From contig NZ_JBHTIK010000012.1 of the NCBI RefSeq assembly GCF_042676985.1, positions 124,001 through 188,000 on the forward strand: a stretch of DNA of 64,000 bases. The letters run 5' to 3'. The stretch is from Sphingosinicella xenopeptidilytica. Lineage in GTDB: Bacteria > Pseudomonadota > Alphaproteobacteria > Sphingomonadales > Sphingomonadaceae. The notes below the pieces were generated by a model. The model made no database searches. It was not told where the DNA came from and worked only from the letters and a program-made list of their open reading frames with translations. The stretch's first letter is position 1. Each line of letters opens with the position of its first letter. Shown here piece by piece: positions 1 to 8,175 of the stretch. The position numbers and the translations under genes were made by a program.

Positions 1-430
1 GGTCGATCGTGGTCGAGCCCCAGATGTCTTCGAGCGCCGGGCCGCGGTCGTAGAGCGGCACGCCGTCGAGCACGACGAGCGTATCGCGATCGCCGCCGCC
101 ATCGAGGCGGATCGTGTATTCGCCCTCGTCGGGCGAGTAGCCGATGTTGGCGCCCTTGATGAGGAACTGCGCGAGCTCGGCGAAGTTGGTGGCGCCGCTC
201 ATCGCGATCTGCTCGGAGGTGACGATCTGGACCGAGTTGCCGAATTCGATGACGCCGGCGGCGAGTTCGCTCGGCTGTTCGAGCTGACGGCCGGTGACGA
301 TGATCGTCTCGGCATTGTCGGCGGCGTCGCCCGGATCGGCGGCGGCCATATCGGCCGCGGCAAGCGCGGGCAGAGCGCAGCCGGTGAGGACGAAGCCAAG
401 GAGGGCGGCACGGGAGAGGGTCGGCGTCAC
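1..430 (-). CDS. TonB-dependent receptor, N-terminal part (cut by window edge)
   Basis: Reading leftward from a GTG at 430, about 143 codons stay open to the window edge. The first 25 residues form a signal peptide ending in ALPALAAAD. A TonB-box-like stretch (AETIIVTGR) follows, then a plug domain with the typical DTLVVLDGVPLYDRG segment. Outer-membrane receptors of this family import siderophores, cobalamin, sugars or other ligands using TonB energy. The start is supported by AAGGGG about 8 nt upstream of the GTG. The gene is divergent from the RpiR-type regulator at 692 and could be under its control (inference). The barrel is outside the window, so the substrate cannot be judged. Confidence 0.85.
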   Translation of the reverse strand, partial: MTPTLSRAALLGFVLTGCALPALAAADMAAADPGDAADNAETIIVTGRQLEQPSELAAGVIEFGNSVQIVTSEQIAMSGATNFAELAQFLIKGANIGYSPDEGEYTIRLDGGGDRDTLVVLDGVPLYDRGPALEDIWGSTTID

Positions 431-571
431 GGAAGAATCCCCTTGTTGAAGCGCGTTGACGCGCGCCTCGGCCCGTGAGCGGCGAGGGGCTTCCCCTCAT
501 CCGATTCGCGAGGCCCCGGCGGCGCTCGCCACGGCCATAGGGGTCGCTCATGACAGCTTTGTGAAAAATAC

Positions 572-586
572 TCATTTCATGAATGA
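572..586. promoter_or_regulatory. Inverted repeat in the TonB receptor/RpiR intergenic region, candidate operator
   Basis: TCATT-TCATG-AATGA, two 5-bp arms with a 5-bp spacer, lies in an AT-rich patch of the 262-bp divergent spacer. RpiR-family regulators commonly bind short inverted repeats in such positions, so this is a candidate site for the adjacent regulator. The arms are short and chance is possible. Confidence 0.3.
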
Positions 587-691
587 ATAAAAATTGAGCC
601 AGAATTTTCGGAGGTGCTTTGCTTGACGCTGCCGCTCGGCTGAGCTTTCCTCAGTCGTGGGGATGGAATCGTTGCAGGCGAAGGGTGTTCA

Positions 692-1567
692 ATGACGCAG
701 GGCGGTGCGCGGGATCAGATGCCGGTGGAAAATGCGCTGGCGCGAATCCGCATCGCACGGCCCACCATGCCCAAGGGTGCCGGGCGAATCGCCGACTTCG
801 TGCTCGCCGAGCCTGAGCGCGTTGTCCGTATGTCGGTGACCGAGCTTTCGGAGGCGACGGGGGCCAGCGAAGGCAGCGTCATCAATTTCTGCCGCAGCCT
901 CGGCCTCACGGGATTCCAGCACCTGAAGCTCAGCCTCGCGCAAGAGATCGTGCGCCCGGTGCAGTTCATCCACGAGGATCTGGAGAAGGACGACGACCTC
1001 GAAACCGTGTGCCGCAAGGTGTTCCATTCCGGCATCCAGGCCCTGCGCGACACGCATTCGGTGCTCGATCCGCAGGCGCTTGGGCAGGCGGTGGCGGCGA
1101 TGCGCGCGGCGAAACGGATCGAGATCTACGGCATCGGCTCCTCGGCGCCGATCGCCGAGGATGCGCACTACCGGATGCTGCGAATCGGCCTCGACGCGCG
1201 CGCGATGACGGACAGCCATATCCAGGCGATCAGCGCCTCGCGCACGGGGCCGGACGTGGCGGTGCTGACGATCTCGCATACCGGTGCCACGCACGAAACG
1301 CTCACCGCGACGCGCCTTGCGCACGAGGCGGGTGCGAAGACGGTGGTGATCACCAACTATGCGCGCTCGCCGATCCAGAGCCACGCTGACATCCTGCTCT
1401 ACACGATGGCGCGCGAAACGCGTTTCCGTACCGAGGCGATGGCGAGCCGCATCGCGCAGCTGTGCGTGATCGACGCGCTGATCGCCGCGCTCGCGCTCGC
1501 CGACTACGACCGCGCGACGGACACGCTGCGGCGGACCTTTGACATCCTCTCGATCAAGCGGTTCTGA
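692..1567 (+). CDS. MurR/RpiR family transcriptional regulator (HTH + SIS)
   Basis: A 291-residue protein with the standard two-domain layout. The N-terminal HTH_6 domain covers about residues 20-95 and includes SVTELSEATGASEGSVINFC. The C-terminal SIS phosphosugar-binding domain covers about 120-270, with IYGIGSSAPIAED and the repeated Ser/Thr-rich loop LTISHTGATHETL. Members sense phosphorylated sugars or amino sugars and repress or activate nearby catabolic genes. A second Met at residue 10 (position 719) is an alternative start. The gene is divergent from a TonB receptor and its last 14 bases overlap the 3' end of the HAD-IIA gene on the other strand. Ligand unknown. Confidence 0.9.
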   Translation: MTQGGARDQMPVENALARIRIARPTMPKGAGRIADFVLAEPERVVRMSVTELSEATGASEGSVINFCRSLGLTGFQHLKLSLAQEIVRPVQFIHEDLEKDDDLETVCRKVFHSGIQALRDTHSVLDPQALGQAVAAMRAAKRIEIYGIGSSAPIAEDAHYRMLRIGLDARAMTDSHIQAISASRTGPDVAVLTISHTGATHETLTATRLAHEAGAKTVVITNYARSPIQSHADILLYTMARETRFRTEAMASRIAQLCVIDALIAALALADYDRATDTLRRTFDILSIKRF

Positions 1568-2357
1568 GGCTTGCCGCCACCGATTCGAGTGTGCGCCCCG
1601 CCGCGCCGCCGATGGTGACGCAAGGCATACCCACGGCGGCCGCGCCTGCGACATCCGTGTCCGGGTTGTCGCCGATCATCAGCGCATCCTCGGGCGGGAT
1701 ATCGAGGAGGTCGCACGCGCGCATGAAGAGGCGCGGGGAGGGCTTGCCGACGAGCTGGTAGTCGAGTGGCCGCTTGCCTGTCGCCGCGAGCAGCGCCGCG
1801 AGCAGCGCGCCGGTTTCGGGCACGACCTCGCCGCCGGGGCCGGGGTGATTGAGATCGGCGTTCGAGACCAGCAGCGCCGCGCCGCGCAGGATCGCGTTCG
1901 CGGCGCGCTCGAGCTGGCGGAAGGTGAAGCGCGTGTCGCGCAGCAGCACGACGACCTCCGGCGCCTCGCGCGCGACGCTGATGCCGAGCGCGCGGGCGGC
2001 GGCGCGCAGGCGCGGATCGCCGAGGATCATCGCCCGGCGCCATGAACTCTCGGCGGCGATGCGGATCGTCTCGTAGCCGGCGAGGAGGATGCGGTCTGCT
2101 GGAATGGCGAGGCCGGCGTCGTCGAGGATGCGGGCGATCTGGTGGGGGAGATGCGTGCTGTTGTTCGAGACGATAACGACGCGGCCCTGCCAGCAAGACA
2201 ACAGAGACGCTGCGCCGGGCTGGAGGCGGTTGCCGATCGCGAGGCAGCCGTCCCAGTCGACGAGCAGTGCGCGGGGGCGCAGGGGGGCTTCGCCGAAACC
2301 GAGGCTGGCATCGCAGCGGACAGGGGCGCGGCGGACGCCCAGGCTTGCAACTGACAC
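1554..2357 (-). CDS. HAD-IIA family hydrolase (NagD-like)
   Basis: 267 residues. HAD motif I is VDWDGCLAIG (nucleophile Asp and the +2 Asp) near residue 34. Motif II is the VIVSNNSTH segment typical of HAD-IIA phosphatases, and the C-terminal DALMIGDNPDTDVAGA carries the motif IV metal Asp residues. Family members dephosphorylate small sugar or nucleotide phosphates, or glycerol/phosphoglycolate-type substrates; specificity cannot be read here. The listed start is a GTG with a GGGGAG about 9 nt upstream. The gene is convergent with the RpiR regulator, overlapping it by 14 bp. Confidence 0.8.
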   Translation of the reverse strand: MSVASLGVRRAPVRCDASLGFGEAPLRPRALLVDWDGCLAIGNRLQPGAASLLSCWQGRVVIVSNNSTHLPHQIARILDDAGLAIPADRILLAGYETIRIAAESSWRRAMILGDPRLRAAARALGISVAREAPEVVVLLRDTRFTFRQLERAANAILRGAALLVSNADLNHPGPGGEVVPETGALLAALLAATGKRPLDYQLVGKPSPRLFMRACDLLDIPPEDALMIGDNPDTDVAGAAAVGMPCVTIGGAAGRTLESVAASLRTA

Positions 2358-2583
2358 TCCGCCGGTCTCCCCGCCGTTTCTGATCTCTTATACTCAATAT
2401 ACGAACGATATATAAATGAGCAAGTTTCAATTTTGAGAATCGCGAGGCCGGCGGGCGCGTTATCGACAAATTCGATCTGGCTGATTGAAATTATGCCCGA
2501 AAGGAAAAGCCGAACCGGGCGTATGTTATTTCCCGGACAGTGTGAGCGTTGACGTCCGATTCTTCAAAAACGGGGAGGTTTTC

Positions 2584-3939
2584 ATGAAGAAGAGGTTGCT
2601 CGCAGGTGCCTTGTCATCTGCCGTGGTCCTGTTTTGCGGCGCTGCAACATTTGCCGCCAATCCCATGACATTCGCCGATCTTGTGAAACAACTTCAGGCC
2701 GAGAAGCCCAAGTTTGCAAAACGACAGCAGGACTTGCTCTCCGCGCGCTACGATCTTGCCAATCGACCCGCAGCCGGTGTCACCATGTCAGGCGGCAAGC
2801 CCGTACAAGCGGGCGTGCGCGTGAAGCTGCCGGCCGGCACGACGTGGGACCAGCTCGCGGCCATGTCTCCGGATGAAGTTCGCGACAAGGCGCTGTGGCC
2901 CGAGGGCTTCTATCCGCTGCCGCACCCGCACCACGAAGCGGGCGGCATGATCTTTCCCAAGCACGTGATCGACCGGACGAAGAAGGATGCGGGGCGCGAC
3001 ATCTCGCGCTTCGACCTCGATTTCGACCTGCCTGAACACATGCTCGCGGAATTCCCGGCGCCGATCTACCTGACGACGCGGCCGGACCTTGGCGACGTGT
3101 CGCGCGGGCAGCTGGTGACGACGCAGAACTACTACGATCTGTTCAAGGACGCGCTCAATCCCAAGCAGCTCGATGGTTTGCGCCTGCTGGTGACGCCGTT
3201 CCCGCAGCAGCAGTTCAACAACACCGACGATCGCCGGAGCCTGGAGCCGAGCCTCGGCGTTTCCTGCTTCGATTGCCATGCGAACGGGCACACCAACAAT
3301 GCGACGCATACGGTGGGCGACATCCGGCCCAACGAATTTCGCCACCGGATCGACACGCCCTCGCTACGCGGCGTGAACATCCAGCGGCTGTTCGGATCGC
3401 AGCGCGCGCTGAAGACGGTGGAGGACTTCACCGAATTCGAACAGCGCGCCGCCTATTTCGACGGCGACCCGACGACCGCCGCGAAGAAGGGTGTGAACAC
3501 GCTGAACCGCGCCGATCAGGTGCACGCCATGGCGGAGTTCCAGGAGCTTCTGGACTTCCCGCCGGCGCCCAAGCTGAATGTGCTCGGCAAGCTCGATCCC
3601 GCGAAGGCGACGGCAGCCGAGCTGCGCGGCGAGGTGCTGTTCAACGGCAAGGGACAATGTTCGGTGTGTCATTCCGGCCCGTATTTCACGGACAATCTGA
3701 TGCACAATCTGAAGACCGAACGCTTCTTCAAGCCGAAGATGATCAACGGGCGCTACGCGGCGATGGACGGGCCGATCAAGACCTTCCCGCTGCGCGGCAT
3801 CAAGGATTCGCCGCCCTATCTGCACGACAACCGGCTGATGACGCTCGACGACGCGGTCGAGTTCTTCAACATCGTGCTGCAGACGAAACTGACGGCGGAC
3901 GAGAAGAAGGATCTGGTTGCGTTCCTCTACACGCTGTGA
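2584..3939 (+). CDS. Di-heme cytochrome c peroxidase/MauG-like protein
   Basis: A 451-residue exported protein starting MKKRLLAGAL with a cleavable signal peptide (cleavage probably after ATFAA). Two c-heme motifs are visible, CFDCH at residues 228-232 and CSVCH at 359-363, the layout of the bacterial CCP/MauG superfamily. MauG completes the TTQ cofactor of methylamine dehydrogenase in the periplasm; other members reduce peroxide. Lying about 1 kb upstream of a TTQ dehydrogenase operon makes a maturation role attractive, but the protein is longer than typical MauG (about 370-390 residues). The start was chosen at 2584 because GGGGAGG lies 5 nt upstream; an upstream in-frame ATG at 2485 gives no signal peptide. 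Confidence 0.8.
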   Translation: MKKRLLAGALSSAVVLFCGAATFAANPMTFADLVKQLQAEKPKFAKRQQDLLSARYDLANRPAAGVTMSGGKPVQAGVRVKLPAGTTWDQLAAMSPDEVRDKALWPEGFYPLPHPHHEAGGMIFPKHVIDRTKKDAGRDISRFDLDFDLPEHMLAEFPAPIYLTTRPDLGDVSRGQLVTTQNYYDLFKDALNPKQLDGLRLLVTPFPQQQFNNTDDRRSLEPSLGVSCFDCHANGHTNNATHTVGDIRPNEFRHRIDTPSLRGVNIQRLFGSQRALKTVEDFTEFEQRAAYFDGDPTTAAKKGVNTLNRADQVHAMAEFQELLDFPPAPKLNVLGKLDPAKATAAELRGEVLFNGKGQCSVCHSGPYFTDNLMHNLKTERFFKPKMINGRYAAMDGPIKTFPLRGIKDSPPYLHDNRLMTLDDAVEFFNIVLQTKLTADEKKDLVAFLYTL

Positions 3940-3946
3940 GGCACGA

Positions 3947-3977
3947 GGAGTGCTCCGGCGCTGCGCCGGGGCACTCC
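3947..3977. terminator. Stem-loop between the convergent di-heme protein and TetR genes
   Basis: A 14-bp GC-rich stem (GGAGTGCTCCGGCG pairing with CGCCGGGGCACTCC, one T-G wobble) with a CTG loop, starting 7 nt after the stop codon of the di-heme gene. The trailing T run is weak (GCTTTC). It probably ends transcription of both convergent genes. Confidence 0.7.
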
Positions 3978-3981
3978 GCTT

Positions 3982-4650
3982 TCAGCGCGTTGGCTTGCGG
4001 ATATCGCCCGGTTTCAGCGATTTGACGAACGGCACGTAGGCGCGGCAGGCGATGGTTTCCAGCCAGTCCATGCGGTGCCGCCACGGCTTTTCGTGACCCG
4101 CGAATATCGTCGTGCCTTCGAGCGAGGCGGAAATGAACAGGGCGACCGTTTCGCGCTCGTCCTCGGGCAGCGACGGGTTGAGTTCCGCGAGCAGCTCGTT
4201 GAGCACGGCGCGCGCGCGGCGATAGACCTCGTCGACGCGTTCGGAAACGAACGGATCGTGATTGGCGAGCGCCCAGATTTCCGGGAAGAAGCGCGTCGTC
4301 TTCTTGGTGGTGATGTCTTCGAGGATCAGCCGGATGAGGCCTTCGAAGCGTTCCTCCACGCTGGCGCCCTCGTCGTGGCTGATCGCGTCGAACGCTTCCT
4401 CGTAGCTGCTGATGACGGCATCGAAGAGCGCGCGGAGGAGCTCGTCGCGCGTCGGGAAGTAATAAGTGATGTTGCCGAGCTTCATGTCGCAGGCCTTGGC
4501 GATCGCCCGCATCGTCACGGCGCTATAGCCCTGCTCGACCATGATCGTGAGTGCCGCGCGCAGGATCTGCTCCATGCCATCCTGTCCGCGCGCGTAACCG
4601 CCCTCGCGTGGCACGACCTTCAGATCGGGAACAATGAACTCAGGCAACAC
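3982..4650 (-). CDS. TetR family transcriptional regulator
   Basis: A 222-residue regulator. The N-terminal TetR HTH lies at about residues 25-70 (ILRAALTIMVEQGYSAVTMR, then KLGNITYYFPTRDELL), and the rest is a helical ligand-binding domain. The GTG at 4650 is preferred over an upstream in-frame ATG because AAGGAG lies 4 nt before it. The gene is divergent from the amine dehydrogenase operon starting at 4903, with 252 bp between them that hold the palindromic repeats and a promoter-like sequence. Control of the amine genes is the simplest inference. Inducer unknown. Confidence 0.85.
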   Translation of the reverse strand: MLPEFIVPDLKVVPREGGYARGQDGMEQILRAALTIMVEQGYSAVTMRAIAKACDMKLGNITYYFPTRDELLRALFDAVISSYEEAFDAISHDEGASVEERFEGLIRLILEDITTKKTTRFFPEIWALANHDPFVSERVDEVYRRARAVLNELLAELNPSLPEDERETVALFISASLEGTTIFAGHEKPWRHRMDWLETIACRAYVPFVKSLKPGDIRKPTR

Positions 4651-4680
4651 GGGACTCCTTCGACTCTCGCCGGAGCGTCT

Positions 4681-4720
4681 AGAGCAACCTGCGCGATTCC
4701 GGAATCGCGCAGGTTGCTCT
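4681..4720. repeat. Perfect 40-bp palindrome (20-bp arms, no spacer)
   Basis: The 20 bases AGAGCAACCTGCGCGATTCC are followed immediately by their exact reverse complement. As RNA it would form a very stable hairpin. Sequences beginning AGAGCA and folding this way resemble short intergenic palindromic repeats common in alphaproteobacterial genomes. It sits upstream of the TetR start, in the spacer shared with the amine dehydrogenase operon. Confidence 0.9.
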
Positions 4721-4733
4721 ATCTCTTTTGCCC

Positions 4734-4778
4734 GCATCGCTTTTGCGGAAAACCGGTTCCCACTTTTCCGCGCGATGC
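4734..4778. repeat. Second intergenic palindromic repeat
   Basis: Nested inverted repeat: GCATCGC at 4734-4740 pairs with GCGATGC at 4772-4778, and GCGGAAAA at 4745-4752 pairs with TTTTCCGC at 4764-4771, around an AACCGGTT core. The TTTTCCGC/GATGCTCT pattern resembles a repeat family seen between genes in alphaproteobacteria. It lies 13 bp from the perfect palindrome, so the two form a composite block. Confidence 0.8.
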
Positions 4779-4815
4779 TCTAGCGCGCTGATTTTGCACC
4801 CACAAATTAGTACGC

Positions 4816-4844
4816 TTGACAAAAATTGGACGCAAGACCTAAAT
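4816..4844 (+). promoter_or_regulatory. Candidate promoter of the amine dehydrogenase operon
   Basis: A consensus -35 hexamer TTGACA (4816-4821) is followed after 17 nt by a weak -10 (CTAAAT, 4839-4844). It lies about 60 nt upstream of the heavy-chain start. The weak -10 suggests activator dependence; no transcription data support it. Confidence 0.45.
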
Positions 4845-4902
4845 CATTTCCGCACTTTAGGGAAGTGCGACTCGTCGAATGGCGATGCTGAGGGAGGGAA
4901 TC

Positions 4903-6084
4903 ATGTCACGACGCGCCGGGATTCTGGCCGCCACGCTGCTGCTTGCCGTGAGCAGCGCCGCCACCATCAGTGCCCATGCGCAGCAGGCCTTCCCGCAGCC
5001 GCTGCCCGAAGAACCGATTCCGTCGGTCGCGACGCTGCCCGAACGCTATCCGGACAGCTACGTCTATGTGCATGATTTTCATTTCAAGGCCCTGCTCGAT
5101 GGCCGTGCGGCGATCGTCGACGTGTCGAGCCCGTCCTCTTCGGTGAAGGGGCATGTGTCGATCGCGCAGTTCGGCACGATTCTGCCGACGACGACCGGCA
5201 GCGAAATCTACACGGGTGAGACGTTCTATCCCCGGCTGACGCGCGGGGAACGCACCGACGTGATCACGATCTGGGACAAGGCGACGCTGGCGCCCAAGGG
5301 CGAGATCGTGCTGCCGGGCGGCAAGCGCGGCCAATTCGTGACGCTGCGGAACGCGATGCAGTTCACGAACGGCGAGAAGTGGATGCTCGTCTTCAATTTC
5401 ACGCCGGGGTCTTCGGTCACCGTCGTCGATCTTGAAGCACGGAAGATCCTTGGCGACATCGACATGCCCGGCTGTTCGCTAATGTATCCGACTGGCGCGC
5501 GCGGGTTCAGTTCGCTGTGCGCGGACGGCACCATGATGACGGTGCTGCTCGACGAGGCCGGCAAGGCGAAATCGACGAGCGCGGGCAAGGCGGTGAACGA
5601 CATCGACAACGACCCGTGGTTCATGACCCCCGCGATGGTGGGCCGGACGGCGTGGTTCGTCAGCTTCAAGGGCAAGCTGCGCGGGTTCGACTTTTCCGGC
5701 GACAAGCCGCGCGATCTCGGCGGTTTTGCGATGGTCCCCGGAGATGCAGAGAAGGGCTATCGTCCCGGTGGCTGGCAGATCGCCTCCTCAGACGCGGCCG
5801 GACGCATCTATGTGCTGATGGATCCGAACGGTGCGCCGGGCAGCCACAAGAATGGCGGCACCGAGGTGTGGGTGGCGGACACGGCGAAGAAGACGGTCGC
5901 ACGCAAGATCGCGATGAAAAACCACACGCTTTCGATCGAAGTGACGGCCGGCGCGAAGCCATATCTCGTTGCCGCGCTGCCCAGCGGCAGCCTCGATGTC
6001 TATGATGCGAACAGCGGCGATTTCCTCCACACCGTGGTCGATGCTACGAACGATCCGATGACCATGACGGCGTCGGGCAAATGA
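4903..6084 (+). CDS. Aralkylamine/methylamine dehydrogenase heavy (beta-propeller) subunit
   Basis: 393 residues with a signal peptide (MSRRAGILAATLLLAVSSAA to about AHAQQ). The body matches the MauB/AauB heavy subunit: PERYPDSYVYVHDFHF near the N-terminus and successive propeller blades such as SSVTVVDLEARKILGDIDMPG and EVWVADTAKKTVARKI. Two heavy and two light chains form the periplasmic enzyme that oxidises primary amines to aldehyde and ammonia. The ATG at 4903 is preferred over 4879 because GGGAGGG lies just upstream and a clean signal peptide follows. The 3' end overlaps the next gene by an ATGA. Whether the substrate is methylamine or aromatic amines cannot be told from sequence alone. 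Confidence 0.9.
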   Translation: MSRRAGILAATLLLAVSSAATISAHAQQAFPQPLPEEPIPSVATLPERYPDSYVYVHDFHFKALLDGRAAIVDVSSPSSSVKGHVSIAQFGTILPTTTGSEIYTGETFYPRLTRGERTDVITIWDKATLAPKGEIVLPGGKRGQFVTLRNAMQFTNGEKWMLVFNFTPGSSVTVVDLEARKILGDIDMPGCSLMYPTGARGFSSLCADGTMMTVLLDEAGKAKSTSAGKAVNDIDNDPWFMTPAMVGRTAWFVSFKGKLRGFDFSGDKPRDLGGFAMVPGDAEKGYRPGGWQIASSDAAGRIYVLMDPNGAPGSHKNGGTEVWVADTAKKTVARKIAMKNHTLSIEVTAGAKPYLVAALPSGSLDVYDANSGDFLHTVVDATNDPMTMTASGK

Positions 6085-6581
6085 GCTTCGCGGGCGACAG
6101 CATCGCGCTGTTTCTCGCGCTCGTCCTGCTGTCGGCGGCGGCCCACAAGGCCTTCCAGCCCGAACGCATGGCGGGCGCGGCGGCGCGGCTTGCAGGCACG
6201 AACGCGGGCTTCGGCAAGGCGCTGGCCGCGGCGGCCGGCGCGACCGAACTTCTCGCGGCGATCGCCCTGCTGTTCGCCGCAACGCGGCCAGCCGGCGCCG
6301 CCATTGCCGCAGGGCTCTGGCTTACCTACGCGGTGCTGCTGGTACGGCGCCGCGGCGAGGCTTTCGATTGTGGTTGCACTTTTGGCGCGCACACCGCGGC
6401 TCCCCGGGTCTTTGCTCCGGCGCGCGCCATCTTTTTCGCAGGCCTTGCCGGTGCGGCAGCGCTGCTGCCCGCGGGCGCGGGTTCGCCGGAGCCGCTGTTT
6501 GCGGCGCTCGCGCTTTTCAGCCTGCAGTCCGCCGCCGGTGAACTGGCGTCCATCCCTCAACCCCATTGGAGGCACGCATGA
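6081..6581 (+). CDS. mauE: MauE/DoxX-like membrane protein for amine dehydrogenase maturation
   Basis: 166 residues, almost entirely hydrophobic, with about four membrane helices. The conserved FDCGCTFG segment (Cys-Gly-Cys) near residue 97 matches MauE proteins, which are required together with MauD to form or protect the many disulfides of the small subunit. Its start overlaps the heavy-chain stop codon (ATGA), and its end overlaps mauD in the same way, so the three are translationally coupled. Placement between the heavy subunit and MauD gives the classic B-E-D-A order. Confidence 0.85.
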   Translation: MSFAGDSIALFLALVLLSAAAHKAFQPERMAGAAARLAGTNAGFGKALAAAAGATELLAAIALLFAATRPAGAAIAAGLWLTYAVLLVRRRGEAFDCGCTFGAHTAAPRVFAPARAIFFAGLAGAAALLPAGAGSPEPLFAALALFSLQSAAGELASIPQPHWRHA

Positions 6582-7162
6582 GCATGATCGTCGTCTCACA
6601 GGTGCTGCTCTGGATCACCGTTGCCGTGCTCGGCGTGCTCGTCGCGGCGCTCGCGCGGCAGGTGGGCGTGCTCCACGAACGGATCGCTCCCGCGGGCGCG
6701 CTGACGCTCCACCAGGGCGTGAAGGTCGGTGACGTCGCCCCGGAAATGCATGTGAAGTCGCTGAGCGGCGACGCTGTCGTGATCGGCGGCGCGCGTGGCC
6801 GCAGCCAGCTGGTCTTCTTCCTTTCGCCTGACTGCCCCATCTGCAAGACGCTGCTGCCCGTGTTCAAGTCGGCCGCCGCCGCCGAGCGCGGCTGGCTCGA
6901 TGCGATCCTCGCGAGCGACGGCGATGAAGCCGCGCACCGGCGCCTGATGATGGCCGAAGGGCTGGCGGGCTTCCCCTACGTCCTCTCCGAGGATCTGGGG
7001 CGTCGCTTCGGCGTGTCGAAGCTGCCGTACGCGGTGCTGATCGGCGAGGACGGCAAGATCGCCTCGCTCGGCCTCGTCAACACGCGCGAGCATCTTGAAA
7101 GCCTGTTCGAAGCCAAGGAGCGCGGCGTCGCCTCGCTCCAGGACTTTCTTGCGAAACGATAG
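6578..7162 (+). CDS. mauD: MauD thioredoxin-like disulfide protein
   Basis: 194 residues with one N-terminal membrane anchor (VSQVLLWITVAVLGVLVAAL) and a periplasmic thioredoxin fold. The active site is CPIC in FFLSPDCPICKTLLP, and the cis-Pro loop is SKLPYAVLI. MauD is needed for correct disulfide formation in the light chain of TTQ amine dehydrogenases. The start was placed at 6578, which overlaps the mauE stop and has GGAGG 5 nt upstream; an upstream ATG at 6566 lies before this site. Confidence 0.9.
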   Translation: MSMIVVSQVLLWITVAVLGVLVAALARQVGVLHERIAPAGALTLHQGVKVGDVAPEMHVKSLSGDAVVIGGARGRSQLVFFLSPDCPICKTLLPVFKSAAAAERGWLDAILASDGDEAAHRRLMMAEGLAGFPYVLSEDLGRRFGVSKLPYAVLIGEDGKIASLGLVNTREHLESLFEAKERGVASLQDFLAKR

Positions 7163-7174
7163 GGGGAAGCAGCC

Positions 7175-7732
7175 ATGGCCATCGACAAGATCACCGAAGC
7201 GCTCACCCGCCGGGTGGCGAAAACCACCTCGCGCCGCAGCATCCTGACGCTGATCGGCGGCGCGATCACCGGCGCTGCGGCGTTCCCCGTGCTGCCCGTC
7301 TCGCGCGCCTATGCGGCGGCGAACCCCGCGCACGGCGGCGGCGGCGGCAGCATCGGGCCGCAGCCGACGGGCAATCCGCAGGATCCGGGCGATCAGGCGA
7401 GTTGCGACTACTGGCGCTACTGCGCGATCGACGGCTTCCTGTGCTCATGCTGCGGGGGCACGGCGAGCACCTGCCCGCCGGGCACGGAGATGTCGCCGAT
7501 CACGTGGATCGGTACCTGCCTCAACCCGGCGGACAACCGCTCCTACATCATCAGCTACAACGACTGCTGCGGCAAATCCTCGTGCGGGCGGTGCCTGTGC
7601 AACCGCAACGAGGGCGACCGGCCGATGGTGCGGCCGCAGGAGAACAACGACATCAACTGGTGCCTTGGCACGTCGAGCGCGATCTACAATTGCTCGACCG
7701 CCGTTATCCTCGGCGTGGCGCTGGAGAAATGA
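7175..7732 (+). CDS. Aralkylamine/methylamine dehydrogenase light subunit with TTQ cofactor
   Basis: 185 residues. A twin-arginine signal (TSRRSILTLIGG, residues 18-29) exports the folded subunit. The mature part has 14 cysteines and the MauA/AauA core. Aligning by eye to Paracoccus MauA, Trp111 (PITWIGTC) and Trp162 (DINWCLG) correspond to the TTQ-forming pair Trp57 and Trp108, with the same 51-residue spacing. Asp86 (AIDGF) and Asp130 (YNDCCG) match the catalytic and biosynthetic Asp32 and Asp76. All cofactor residues are therefore present and the enzyme should be active if matured. The gene starts 12 bp after mauD and its stop overlaps the next cytochrome (ATGA). Confidence 0.93.
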   Translation: MAIDKITEALTRRVAKTTSRRSILTLIGGAITGAAAFPVLPVSRAYAAANPAHGGGGGSIGPQPTGNPQDPGDQASCDYWRYCAIDGFLCSCCGGTASTCPPGTEMSPITWIGTCLNPADNRSYIISYNDCCGKSSCGRCLCNRNEGDRPMVRPQENNDINWCLGTSSAIYNCSTAVILGVALEK

Positions 7733-8175
7733 CGATGCTGCGTATCGCGGCCGCGATGCTGCTGATGGCGCTGCCCGCGGCGGCCGAGGCCGCAGATGGG
7801 CCGGCGCTCTACAAGCGCTGCGCGGCGTGCCACCTCGCCACCGGTGCGGGTGTGCCGGGCGCGTTCCCTTCGCTGAAGGTGGAACCCGCGGCGCTCGCGG
7901 CAAAGCCGGACGGGCGGCGTTTCCTGGTGCTGGCGTTGACGCGCGGCCTCTCCGGGCCGCTCGTCGTCGACGGCAAGACCTATCGCGGCGTCATGCCCGC
8001 GCAGCCGATGAAGGACGACGAGGTCGCGGCGGTTCTGAACCATGTGCTCGACACGATCGCTGCGGCCGACAAGAAGGTCACGCGCTTCAGTGCCGACGAA
8101 GTGGGCGGTATCCGCAAGGGCGGCGCGGCGCTGACCCCGCGTCAGGTCGCCGAACTGAAGGCCGCGATCAAGTGA
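7729..8175 (+). CDS. Periplasmic c-type cytochrome, amine dehydrogenase operon
   Basis: 148 residues: signal peptide (MLLMALPAAAEA), one CAACH heme site at residues 31-35, and a probable axial Met in YRGVMPAQPM. It is a small class I cytochrome c. The start overlaps the light-subunit stop (ATGA), so it is made with the dehydrogenase. No cupredoxin gene of the amicyanin or azurin type is in this cluster, so this cytochrome (or its neighbour) is the likely physiological electron acceptor or relay (inference). Confidence 0.85.
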   Translation: MTMLRIAAAMLLMALPAAAEAADGPALYKRCAACHLATGAGVPGAFPSLKVEPAALAAKPDGRRFLVLALTRGLSGPLVVDGKTYRGVMPAQPMKDDEVAAVLNHVLDTIAAADKKVTRFSADEVGGIRKGGAALTPRQVAELKAAIK

